64,000 bases of DNA from Chloracidobacterium sp. GTDB taxonomy: Bacteria; Acidobacteriota; Blastocatellia; Pyrinomonadales; Pyrinomonadaceae. Positions 9,129-16,779 of this stretch are shown in pieces. The translations under genes were made by a program, and so were the position numbers. Every line of letters begins with the position of its first letter. The first letter of the stretch is position 1. Below the pieces are notes generated by a model. It searched no databases, was not told where the DNA came from, and saw nothing but the letters and a program-made list of their open reading frames with translations. Location of the stretch: positions 434,001 through 498,000 of the forward strand of contig JADJXP010000002.1 in assembly GCA_016715795.1 (NCBI GenBank), read 5' to 3'.

Positions 9129-9327
9129 AGCCTAGGGTGCAATGAGCGGAGCGACTGGAACCCTAGGTAAACGAAGCAAACGGTCTCGCTCACTGAAGGC
9201 GAGCAATAATTGTCGCCGCCATATTGTTCGTCCCCTTCAGGGACGGTATTCTATATTGGCTCCAACCTAGGGTTTCGCTCGAAGACTCGCTGCACCCTAG
9301 GCTTTAATATTTGTCGCCGTTGGCGAC
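9104..9327. mobile_element. MITE-like palindromic element, copy R3
   Basis: Best-preserved copy. The 27-bp ends 9115-9141 and 9291-9317 are perfect inverted repeats and extend outward by a further palindrome with one indel (9104-9109 with 9322-9327). It supplies the C-terminus and stop of lnt copy 2 and ends 13 bp before the prfB start. Confidence 0.8.
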
Positions 9328-9340
9328 AGGAAGCTGACCC

Positions 9341-10445
9341 ATGGAACTTACAGACCTACAGACAAAACACGAAGAGATTAAAGAAAAAGTTGCCCAACTT
9401 GGGAGGTTTCTTTGACGCTCCTGCAAAAGAGAAACAATTAACTGAATTAGAATCGAGAATCGCGGCTCCCGGGTTTTGGGACGACAGCGAAGCTGCGCAG
9501 AGGGTCGTTCAGCAGCGAAGCCGCATTGAGAAAGCTCTCGAACGGCAGCGTGCGTTTGAGACGGGCGTTTCGGATGCGGAGGTTTTGTTTGAGTTCGCGG
9601 CTGCGGATGCGGATAGCGCGACGGAACTAACAACCCTTATCGCCAAGCTCGAACAGGACGTTGCCGAGGCTGAGATCGAATCGCTGCTTGCGGGCGAGAC
9701 CGACCCTAACAACGCGATCTGTTCGCTTCAGGCGGGGGCGGGCGGGACGGATGCACAGGATTTTTGTCAGATGCTGCTGCGGATGTATCTGCGGTGGGCT
9801 GAGAAGCGTGGATTCAGGACGGAACTGCTCGATGAACAGCCGGGATCGGAGGCGGGCATCAAATCGGCGACGTTTCGCGTTGAGGGCGATTACGCTTACG
9901 GTTTGCTCGCGGCCGAGGCGGGCGTGCATAGGCTGGTTCGGATATCGCCGTTCAATTCGGGCGGCAGCAGGGAAACCAGCTTTGCGTCGATGTTCGTCTC
10001 GCCTGAGATCGACGAGAACATCGAGGTCAACATCGAGGACAAGGACCTGCGGGTCGATACCTATCGTTCGACCGGTGCGGGCGGGCAGCACGTTAATACG
10101 ACTGATTCGGCCGTAAGAATTACGCATCTGCCGACCGGAATTGTGGTAACTTGTCAGAATCAGCGGTCGCAGATACAAAACCGTGCGGTCGCGATGCAGG
10201 TGCTGCGCTCAAAGCTGTACGAACTCGAACTCGAAAAACGCCGCGAAGGCGCTGCCGAACTCGAAGCCGGGAAGATGGAAATCTCCTTTGGCTCGCAGAT
10301 ACGTAACTATGTGCTGCACCCGTATAGGCTCGTGAAAGATACGAGAACGAAACATGAAACGGCCGACGTGGACGCGGTGCTTGACGGCGATATAGATGAG
10401 TTTATTCAAGAGGTGCTGCACTTTAAGAAAGTGAACAGTGAATAA
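9341..10445 (+). CDS. prfB: Peptide chain release factor 2, with programmed +1 frameshift
   Basis: RF2 terminates translation at UGA and UAA. The first 24 codons (MELTDLQTKHEE..., ATG at 9341) end at an in-frame TGA (9413-9415). A +1 shift at CTT-TGA-C continues with DAPAKEKQL at 9414, giving about 367 residues, the normal RF2 length. The RF2-specific SPF tripeptide (RISPFNSGG) and the catalytic GGQ (TGAGGQHVNT) are present. The last residues FKKVNSE and the TAA at 10443-10445 fall inside the left arm of a heptad repeat, so the native C-terminus was probably replaced when that element arrived. Confidence 0.95.
9401..9416 (+). promoter_or_regulatory. Programmed +1 frameshift site of prfB
   Basis: A Shine-Dalgarno-like GGGAGG (9401-9406), 3 nt, then CTTTGAC (9410-9416). 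This is the arrangement used by RF2 genes for autoregulation: low RF2 slows reading of the UGA and favours the shift. Confidence 0.93.
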
Positions 10446-10860
10446 CGAAAAGTGAACAGTGCCAGAACCTGCGGCGAAAAGGGAATCGGTTTTGCGAACC
10501 AAGAGCTATGCTTTCGGCGTGAGGGTCGTTCGGCTCAGTCAGTTTCTTGTATCCGAACATCGGGAATATGTCTTGAGCAGGCAGATTCTCAGGTCCGGGA
10601 CAGCAATCGGCGCACTTGTTCGGGAAGCTGAGTACGGTATCTCTAAGGCGGATTTTAGAAACAAGATGTCCATTGCATTGAAAGAAGCGAACGAAACCGA
10701 ATACTGGTTATCGATCTTAAGGGACACCGACTACCTCGACGAAAAACTGTTCCGAAGTCTATCCGTCGACTGCGTCGAACTGATAAAGATCCTCATCGCT
10801 ACGGTTAAAACGACACAGCCCGGATAGCTATTGTTCACTATTCACTGTTCGTTGTTCGTT
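10430..10860. mobile_element. Heptad-TIR unit carrying a four-helix-bundle gene (copy 1)
   Basis: 431-bp unit lodged between prfB and ftsK. The left arm 10430-10461 reads in 7-bp words (AGTGAAC, AGTGAAT, AACGAAA, AGTGAAC). The right arm 10828-10860 is the inverse of AACGAAC, AACGAAC, AGTGAAT, AGTGAAC. One gene fills the interior. The left arm provides the prfB stop; the right arm abuts the ftsK ATG, leaving it no Shine-Dalgarno sequence. It has the same architecture and length as the unit at 13306-13727, but a different word. Confidence 0.7.
10459..10827 (+). CDS. Four helix bundle protein (S23/IVP, Avd-like family), copy 1
   Basis: 122 residues from a GTG start that lies in the last word of the left repeat arm. 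Predicted all-helical, with the pattern seen in the four-helix-bundle family first noted in 23S rRNA intervening sequences: SYAFGVRVVRLSQFL, REYVLSRQILRSGTAIGALVREA, DFRNKMSIALKEANETEYWL, LIKILIATVKT. Relatives include Avd, the accessory protein of diversity-generating retroelements, which binds nucleic acid. No reverse transcriptase or rRNA gene is near. Its position between inverted heptad arrays suggests it belongs to that element (inference). It shares the ending LIATVKTT with the copy at 13341. Confidence 0.85.
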   Translation: MPEPAAKRESVLRTKSYAFGVRVVRLSQFLVSEHREYVLSRQILRSGTAIGALVREAEYGISKADFRNKMSIALKEANETEYWLSILRDTDYLDEKLFRSLSVDCVELIKILIATVKTTQPG

Positions 10861-13302
10861 ATGAAAGTCTGCCCAACCTGTAAGGAAAGTTACGACGACG
10901 AGACCAATTTTTGTCTTGCCGACGGAACGACCCTGATCAAAAAGAAAGGCAAGAAGCAGCCGAAGCACTCGTACGTCAACGACGTGTTGGCGATAATCGT
11001 CGGGGCCGTGGCGTTGCTGGTGCTGCTCAGCTTGCTGACGAGCAGTGCGGCGGACAGAGATTGGTTCGGCTTTGCGACGGGCAACGGCATGGCAACGAGG
11101 AACTGGATCGGGCCGGTCGGGGTGAATATTGCGGCGTTGCTGTTCAGTTTTTTTGGCTGGGCGTCGTATCTTCTACCGGTGCTGATCGGTCTGATCGCGT
11201 GGCGCATTTTTCAATCGGATACGATGATGCCGAGGCCGTTGCGAGTGCTGGGTTTTGTGTTCTTTGTTGTCTCACTCGCGGGCCTGTTGTCGCTGACCTT
11301 TGGAGCGTCGGCCGGGGCGATCGTTGGTGAAGGGGCGGCCCAGTGGACGGCGTATTTCATTGGCAAGATCGGTGCGGCAATATTGCTTGCCGCCGTTTTC
11401 GTCAGTTCACTCCTGCTGGTGACGAATTTTACGCTCGAGGGCTTCATGGGCCACTTTGACGTTGCTTGGGGCAATTTGCGTATCCGTCTCGACGACTGGC
11501 GCGAAAAGAGAAGGGCCGAACGCGCTCCGGTCATCGACGAGGCAAAGAAACGTGCCGATAAACGCCGCGCGATACGCGAGGCACAGGCTGACGCCATTCC
11601 GCCGACGATCAACATCGCAGAGATCGAGGCTATGGCCGCCGGTGCGGCGGTTGGCCGCTCCGCCTCATTCGACGAAGGTCCGTCGATACCGACCATCGAG
11701 GGCGAGCGGAATCCGTACGAGACCGTCACCGTCAACGAGGAAGATGCCGAGCCGATAGTCAGGAAGTCAAAAGGCAAGACGACCAAGGTCGCCGTCGAGC
11801 CGCCATCGATTCCGGGACAGACATACGACGATTACGTCCTTCCCGATCCGTCGATGCTCGATCCGGCTGCGGCAGCGGTAGCTCACAATGAGGATGAGTT
11901 GCGTGCCGAGGCAAAGCTGCTCGAAGAGAAGACCGCGGAATTCAACGTGCCGGGCAAGGTGATGCACATCTTTCCGGGGCCGGTCGTGACTACCTTCGAG
12001 TTCAAGCCCGATGCGGGCGTCAAATACAGCCGCGTGACGGGCCTGGTCGATGACCTGTGCCTGGCCTTAAAAGCTCCGTCAATTCGTATCGACCGGATCC
12101 CCGGCAAGGCGTATGTCGGCATCGAGGTGCCGAATAAGAAACGCGAGGTTATTCATCTTCGCGACGTGGTCGAGTCATCCCAGTTTCAACAATCGACGTC
12201 GCTGCTAACCTTGGGCCTCGGCAAGACGATCGACGGCGGAAAATATGTTTCGGATCTCACGAAAATGCCGCATCTGCTGATTGCGGGTGCGACAGGTGCG
12301 GGTAAATCCGTCGGCGTCAACACGCTGGTGATGTCGGTGCTCTATAAGGCACGGCCCGACGAAGTGAAGTTCATCATGGTCGATCCAAAGCGGCTCGAAC
12401 TCGGCCTCTATGCCGACATTCCGCACCTCTCGGTCCCGATAATCACTGACCCGAAGCGAGCGGCAAACGCCCTACGCTGGGCCGTTTCCGAGATGGAGAA
12501 ACGATACAAAGACCTCGCGGGCTACGGCGTTCGCAACATTGACGGTTACAACACCGAGGCCAAACGCCGCAACGATCTCGAACAGTGGGACGACAACGGC
12601 GAACCTCACCGTAAACTGCCCTACATCGTCATTATCATCGACGAGCTGGCCGATCTGATGATGGTCGCGGGCAAGGACGTCGAGGAATCGATCACGCGTC
12701 TCGCCCAAATGGCGCGAGCCGTCGGCATTCATTTGGTGCTCGCAACGCAGCGGCCGTCGGTCGATGTAATCACCGGCCTTATCAAAGCGAATTTTCCGTC
12801 GCGTATCTCTTTCCGTGTATCCAGCAAGGTGGACAGCCGGACGATCATCGACGCGAATGGTGCCGAATCGCTGCTCGGTCAGGGCGACATGCTGTTCCTG
12901 CCGCCCGGCAATGCTCAAGTGGTCCGCGTGCACGGGGCTTTCGTTCACGAGAGCGAGATCAAAAAGGTCGTCGACCACATCAAGCAGCAAGGCAATCCCG
13001 AATACGACCAGACCATCACCAAGTCGGAAGAAGAAATGGATGACAGCGGCGACCTGCCGGGCCGCCGCGATCCGCTCTTTACCGACGCCTTAAAATGCGT
13101 CGTCCAGGCCAAACGCGGCTCCACATCCTTACTTCAACGCCACCTCCGCATCGGCTACGGCCGCGCCGCCGCCATCTTAGATGCCATGGTCCGCGAAGGC
13201 TACATCGGCGAAATGGACGGCTCAACCCGAGCGAGGCCCGTGCTGCCAAAGGCGTATGAGGACTTGCAGGATATCGAAGAAGGTGCCTTGGGCGAAGATT
13301 AG
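10861..13302 (+). CDS. ftsK: DNA translocase FtsK/SpoIIIE
   Basis: 813 residues. Septal hexameric motor that pumps chromosome ends during division. The N-terminus is unusual: a zinc ribbon (MKVCPTCKESYDDETNFC) precedes the membrane part. Four or five hydrophobic helices follow to about residue 200, then a short charged linker, the alpha/beta motor with Walker A (GATGAGKSVGVN) and Walker B (IIDELADLMM), and a C-terminal winged-helix gamma domain (LRIGYGRAAAILDAMVREGYIG). The start ATG at 10861 is used because the only upstream alternative lies inside the repeat arm. It sits in the prfB-ftsK-comEA-comEC series, broken up by two heptad units. Confidence 0.94.
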   Translation: MKVCPTCKESYDDETNFCLADGTTLIKKKGKKQPKHSYVNDVLAIIVGAVALLVLLSLLTSSAADRDWFGFATGNGMATRNWIGPVGVNIAALLFSFFGWASYLLPVLIGLIAWRIFQSDTMMPRPLRVLGFVFFVVSLAGLLSLTFGASAGAIVGEGAAQWTAYFIGKIGAAILLAAVFVSSLLLVTNFTLEGFMGHFDVAWGNLRIRLDDWREKRRAERAPVIDEAKKRADKRRAIREAQADAIPPTINIAEIEAMAAGAAVGRSASFDEGPSIPTIEGERNPYETVTVNEEDAEPIVRKSKGKTTKVAVEPPSIPGQTYDDYVLPDPSMLDPAAAAVAHNEDELRAEAKLLEEKTAEFNVPGKVMHIFPGPVVTTFEFKPDAGVKYSRVTGLVDDLCLALKAPSIRIDRIPGKAYVGIEVPNKKREVIHLRDVVESSQFQQSTSLLTLGLGKTIDGGKYVSDLTKMPHLLIAGATGAGKSVGVNTLVMSVLYKARPDEVKFIMVDPKRLELGLYADIPHLSVPIITDPKRAANALRWAVSEMEKRYKDLAGYGVRNIDGYNTEAKRRNDLEQWDDNGEPHRKLPYIVIIIDELADLMMVAGKDVEESITRLAQMARAVGIHLVLATQRPSVDVITGLIKANFPSRISFRVSSKVDSRTIIDANGAESLLGQGDMLFLPPGNAQVVRVHGAFVHESEIKKVVDHIKQQGNPEYDQTITKSEEEMDDSGDLPGRRDPLFTDALKCVVQAKRGSTSLLQRHLRIGYGRAAAILDAMVREGYIGEMDGSTRARPVLPKAYEDLQDIEEGALGED

Positions 13303-13305
13303 ATT

Positions 13306-13727
13306 CGGAATAACTGATAGCTGATAACTCATAACTGATAATGGCCGATCCGTTGAGAGAAAAGGCGTATGCGTTTGCTCTTCGCATCATGAGTTTGTGT
13401 GAGTATTTGCACAACGAAAGGCAGGAGTATGTTGTCTCTCGTAAAATCCTTGATTCTACATTGAATGTTGGCCTGTTGCTCGAAGAAGGCAAACAGGCGT
13501 TTGATCGGGCAGATTTTTTGCAGAGACATTCGGTTGCGACCAAGGAAGCCTTTAAATGCAATTTCATGCTGAGGCTGCTTCGGGATAAAGAATATATCGC
13601 CGAGAAACTGGCGGCGTCACTAATAAGCGATTGCGAAGAGATCCAAAAGATGCTCATCGCGACCGTCAAGACAACTCGACAAAACTCCTGATTATCAGTT
13701 ATTAGTTTTCAGTTATCAGTTATTCCG
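13306..13727. mobile_element. Heptad-TIR unit carrying a four-helix-bundle gene (copy 2)
   Basis: 422-bp unit between ftsK (stop 13302) and comEA (ATG 13731). The left arm 13306-13340 is CGGAATA then four ACTGATA-type words. The right arm 13692-13727 read in reverse is CGGAATA, ACTGATA, ACTGAAA, ACTAATA, ACTGATA, so both arms begin with the same outer word. The gene starts directly after the left arm and stops directly before the right arm. Confidence 0.75.
13341..13691 (+). CDS. Four helix bundle protein (S23/IVP, Avd-like family), copy 2
   Basis: 116 residues, ATG at 13341 immediately after the heptad arm with no Shine-Dalgarno sequence. Helical throughout: AYAFALRIMSLCEYL, QEYVVSRKILDSTLNVGLLLEEG, DFLQRHSVATKEAFKCNFML, ISDCEEIQKMLIATVKTT. 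It is clearly related to the protein at 10459 yet well diverged, so the two units are not a recent duplication. The family forms basic four-helix oligomers; its job here is unknown. The paired arms suggest a repeat-binding or mobilising role (inference). Confidence 0.85.
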   Translation: MADPLREKAYAFALRIMSLCEYLHNERQEYVVSRKILDSTLNVGLLLEEGKQAFDRADFLQRHSVATKEAFKCNFMLRLLRDKEYIAEKLAASLISDCEEIQKMLIATVKTTRQNS

Positions 13728-13730
13728 AAA

Positions 13731-14027
13731 ATGACTGCGCGAACATGCTATCTCGCCCTCGTGATCGCGGCCGTTGCCGGCGGGTGCTCGTCGCGTGTCG
13801 CATACGAACAGTCGCCGATCGTGCCCACACGGGATGCCATCAACATCAACACGGCTGATGTTGATGACCTCGAACGCCTTCCCGGCGTAGGACGCAAGAC
13901 GGCCGAGGCCATCGTCGCTCATCGACTAGAGAACGGGCCGTTTCGTAGGGTCGAGCATCTCATGCTGATCCGTGGAATCAGCGAGCAGCGGTTTGCCGAG
14001 TTCCGGCCGCTCATTCGTGTCGAATGA
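13731..14027 (+). CDS. comEA: ComEA-like helix-hairpin-helix DNA-binding protein
   Basis: 98 residues. A hydrophobic N-terminus ending AVAGGCSS looks like a lipoprotein or anchored signal (the lipobox is imperfect, Ala at -3). It is followed by a ComEA-type double HhH motif (ININTADVDDLERLPGVG). ComEA binds incoming DNA in the periplasm during natural transformation. The gene overlaps comEC by 4 nt (ATGA), so the pair is translationally coupled. Like its neighbour, it begins right after a repeat arm without a visible ribosome site. Confidence 0.88.
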   Translation: MTARTCYLALVIAAVAGGCSSRVAYEQSPIVPTRDAININTADVDDLERLPGVGRKTAEAIVAHRLENGPFRRVEHLMLIRGISEQRFAEFRPLIRVE

Positions 14028-16723
14028 GCGACACGGCAGACACGCCACGGCCTTTCAATCGCGAGCCGCTGGTCGCGATAGCGGCCGCGTTTGCGGCCGG
14101 TATCGTCGCCGCGAAGTTTACGTCGGCAGGCGTTTCTGTATCGTTGGTGGTGACCCTGATCTTGGGCCTCACGGGATTTGCCACTCGAAAGCATGCCATC
14201 TCGACAGCTTTTGTCCTGCTCGCATTTGTCGCCGCCGGCGCCTTTTCATTTGAGATCGAGCAAAAACGCGACAAGGCTGCGGATCGGATTCGGACGATCT
14301 ATGATAGCGGACAGATCGCTTCCGGAATGCCGGTTGAGGTCGAGGGCGTGCTGGCACGCCAGCCCGAGGCTACGTTGGATGGAAGGTTTTTGACGCTGCA
14401 GAGCGAGCGTCTTGTCTATCGAGGTGCGGAACGGGCCGTCACCGGTGCCGTGCGCGTGTTCGTGCACATAGACTCCGATATTTCAGATCTCAGGTCTAAA
14501 ATTTCAAATTTGAAATACGGTTCGCGCGTTCGTGTGGCGTGTGCCCTCGCACGCGAGGAGCAGTACCAGAATCCCGGAGTAATTTCGCGGATCGAACTGC
14601 TTGACCGTATGGGCGTTGATGCATCTTGCTCGGTCAAAAGTCCGCTGTTAATCGAACACCTCGCGGATGAGAGCGTGTTCTTGCCAATCGCGTGGGTCTA
14701 TGAGCAGCGGTCTCGACTGATAGACGAGTTTCGTCAGAGCCTCAGCCCTAAGGCGTCGGGCGTTATGATCGCGAGTTTGCTGGGAAATAAGCATTTTCTC
14801 GATAAAGACACGGCGGAGCTGTTTCGTGAGGGCGGCACGTTTCACATTCTCGTGATCTCGGGCCTGCACATTACGTTTATCGGAGGAATTCTGCTGCTGG
14901 TCGTGAGGCGACTGACACGCAAGCGTTGGGTGCAGTTCGTCGTGACGAGTAGTGCGCTGTGGGCTTACACGCTCGCCGTTGGTGCGGATATTCCGGTCGT
15001 GCGGGCGGCGGTGATGTTTACCGTGCTGCTGCTCGGGTACGCAATCTACCGAAGCGGCACGCTGCTCAATTCGCTTGCGCTGAGTGCATTACTTTTGCTC
15101 ATCTGGCGGCCGTCGGATCTGTTCGACGCGTCGCTGCAGCTGACGGTCGTCAGCGTTGCTGCGATCGTCGCCTGCGCGTATCCGCTGATCGAGCATTTGA
15201 GAGCAATCGGTGAATGGACACCTTCGCACACGACGCCGTTTCCACCGAATGTCAGTCCGTGGCTAAAGCGTGTGTGCGAGACGCTCTATTGGAACGCGGA
15301 TGCGTGGGCGGTGAACGCAAGGCGGCAGATATGGACCGCCGGAGTACCAAAATCGCCGTTGTTGCGACGAACGGGCAACGTGATTCAGAAGGCGGTGCGG
15401 TATTTGCTCGAAGGTTTGCTTGTCTCGCTGATCGTACAGCTGTGGATGCTGCCGCTGACGGTCGTTTATTTCCACCGTGTACCGCTGGTATCGGTTGTGC
15501 TAAATCTCTGGGTCGGGTTTTTCATCGCGGTCGAGAGCTTTGCGGCGGTCGCGGCGGCGTTGGCGGCGAAAGGGAGCGAGTTTCTTGCCGCATCGCTGTT
15601 CCTACTGGCCGATGCGATGAACTGGCTGATGTTGGCGTTGCCGCGTGCTGTCTCATCGTTCGAGTGGATGAGTTTTCGGCTCCCCGCCTATTCGGGGCCG
15701 GGCATTTCTCTCTACTTTTTGTATCTTGTCCCGATGCTGCTGATGGCCGTGGCCGTTCGGCGGTGGCGGCCGTTCGATCTTAAACGAACAGTACTGTTGT
15801 GGAATCGCGGCCTGACCACAGTCACGATCTCACTAGGTGTCTTGCTGGCAGTGATCGTCGTCGTGCATCCGTTTAGCGCGTCCAGGCCCGACGGGCGACT
15901 GCATATGGACTTTCTGGACGTCGGCCAAGGAGATGCCGTGTTGATAACATTCCCGACCGGCGAGACGATGCTGGTGGATGGCGGCGGACAAATCAAATAT
16001 AAAAGATCCGATGATCAGACGGTTGAGCCGTTCGAAGCCGATGTTCGCGGGATAGGTGAAGCAGTGGTCTCTGAGTTCCTTTGGTCAAAAGGGATCTCAC
16101 GACTCGACTACATCGTCGCAACACACGCCGATGCCGACCACGTTCAAGGCCTAGCGGATGTTGTCAAGAACTTCCGTGTCGGACGGGCCCTGTTTGGTCG
16201 TATGCCGGAGGGCGATCCCGATCTGAGTGGTCTATACGCGGCGTTAGAGGGCCGCGGCGTTCTGGCCCAAGTCGTTGCGCGCGGGGATGTGCTCCGCATC
16301 GGCGAGGTCAATATCGAGGTCATCCATCCCCTTGCTACCATTGAACCTGACGCGCCGTCAACGAATAACGAATCTGTCGTTCTTCGCATCGTCTTCGGTG
16401 AGCGGGCGTTTCTCTTGACAGGCGATATCGAATTAGCCGCTGAACAGGACATCGTCGATAGTAATCGGCCTATCAAAGCAGATGTTGTCAAGATCGCTCA
16501 CCACGGCAGTAGGACCAGCTCGATACCTCCGTTTGTAAGGGCAGCTAATGCAGAGGTCGGCATCATCTCGGTCGGACGGCGTTCGCAGTTTGACCACCCG
16601 CATCCTGAGGTAGTCGAGCGATGGCAAGGTGCAGGCGCGATCGTGCTGACCACCGGAACGAGCGGAATGATCTCGATCTCAACCGATGGCCGCGACCTCA
16701 CCGCCGACCTCGAAACCAAATAA
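14024..16723 (+). CDS. comEC: ComEC/Rec2 family DNA uptake channel
   Basis: 899 residues. Inner-membrane channel for single-stranded DNA uptake. The order is as in full-length ComEC: two or three N-terminal helices, an OB-like extramembrane region (about residues 95-210), the competence domain with many helices (FREGGTFHILVISGLH... to about 610) and a C-terminal metallo-beta-lactamase domain with HADADHVQG and KIAHHGSRTSS. With comEA it indicates a capacity for natural transformation, though no pilus genes are in the window. A strong shared terminator follows. Confidence 0.93.
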   Translation: MSDTADTPRPFNREPLVAIAAAFAAGIVAAKFTSAGVSVSLVVTLILGLTGFATRKHAISTAFVLLAFVAAGAFSFEIEQKRDKAADRIRTIYDSGQIASGMPVEVEGVLARQPEATLDGRFLTLQSERLVYRGAERAVTGAVRVFVHIDSDISDLRSKISNLKYGSRVRVACALAREEQYQNPGVISRIELLDRMGVDASCSVKSPLLIEHLADESVFLPIAWVYEQRSRLIDEFRQSLSPKASGVMIASLLGNKHFLDKDTAELFREGGTFHILVISGLHITFIGGILLLVVRRLTRKRWVQFVVTSSALWAYTLAVGADIPVVRAAVMFTVLLLGYAIYRSGTLLNSLALSALLLLIWRPSDLFDASLQLTVVSVAAIVACAYPLIEHLRAIGEWTPSHTTPFPPNVSPWLKRVCETLYWNADAWAVNARRQIWTAGVPKSPLLRRTGNVIQKAVRYLLEGLLVSLIVQLWMLPLTVVYFHRVPLVSVVLNLWVGFFIAVESFAAVAAALAAKGSEFLAASLFLLADAMNWLMLALPRAVSSFEWMSFRLPAYSGPGISLYFLYLVPMLLMAVAVRRWRPFDLKRTVLLWNRGLTTVTISLGVLLAVIVVVHPFSASRPDGRLHMDFLDVGQGDAVLITFPTGETMLVDGGGQIKYKRSDDQTVEPFEADVRGIGEAVVSEFLWSKGISRLDYIVATHADADHVQGLADVVKNFRVGRALFGRMPEGDPDLSGLYAALEGRGVLAQVVARGDVLRIGEVNIEVIHPLATIEPDAPSTNNESVVLRIVFGERAFLLTGDIELAAEQDIVDSNRPIKADVVKIAHHGSRTSSIPPFVRAANAEVGIISVGRRSQFDHPHPEVVERWQGAGAIVLTTGTSGMISISTDGRDLTADLETK

Positions 16724-16726
16724 AGC

Positions 16727-16759
16727 AAAAGGAACCGGCGTGAGGCCGGTTCCTTTTTT
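16727..16759. terminator. Bidirectional rho-independent terminator
   Basis: 13-bp perfect stem (16727-16739 with 16745-16757), centred on ACCGGC/GCCGGT, loop GTGAG, with A-run and T-run on the two sides. It serves comEC on the plus strand and the converging lipoprotein gene on the minus strand. Confidence 0.92.
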
Positions 16760-16779
16760 ATCAAACTCTATAAACGAGT

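Noticed and set aside
9210..9340. Upstream in-frame extension of prfB
   Set aside because: It runs through the R3 element. The ATG at 9341 with the frameshift site explains the full RF2 sequence.
10831..10860. TTG start 30 bases ahead of the ftsK ATG
   Set aside because: Those codons are the right arm of the heptad repeat.
10430..13727. Diversity-generating retroelement or retron
   Set aside because: Avd-like proteins suggested it, but there is no reverse transcriptase, no template/variable repeat pair and no msr/msd-like region in the window.
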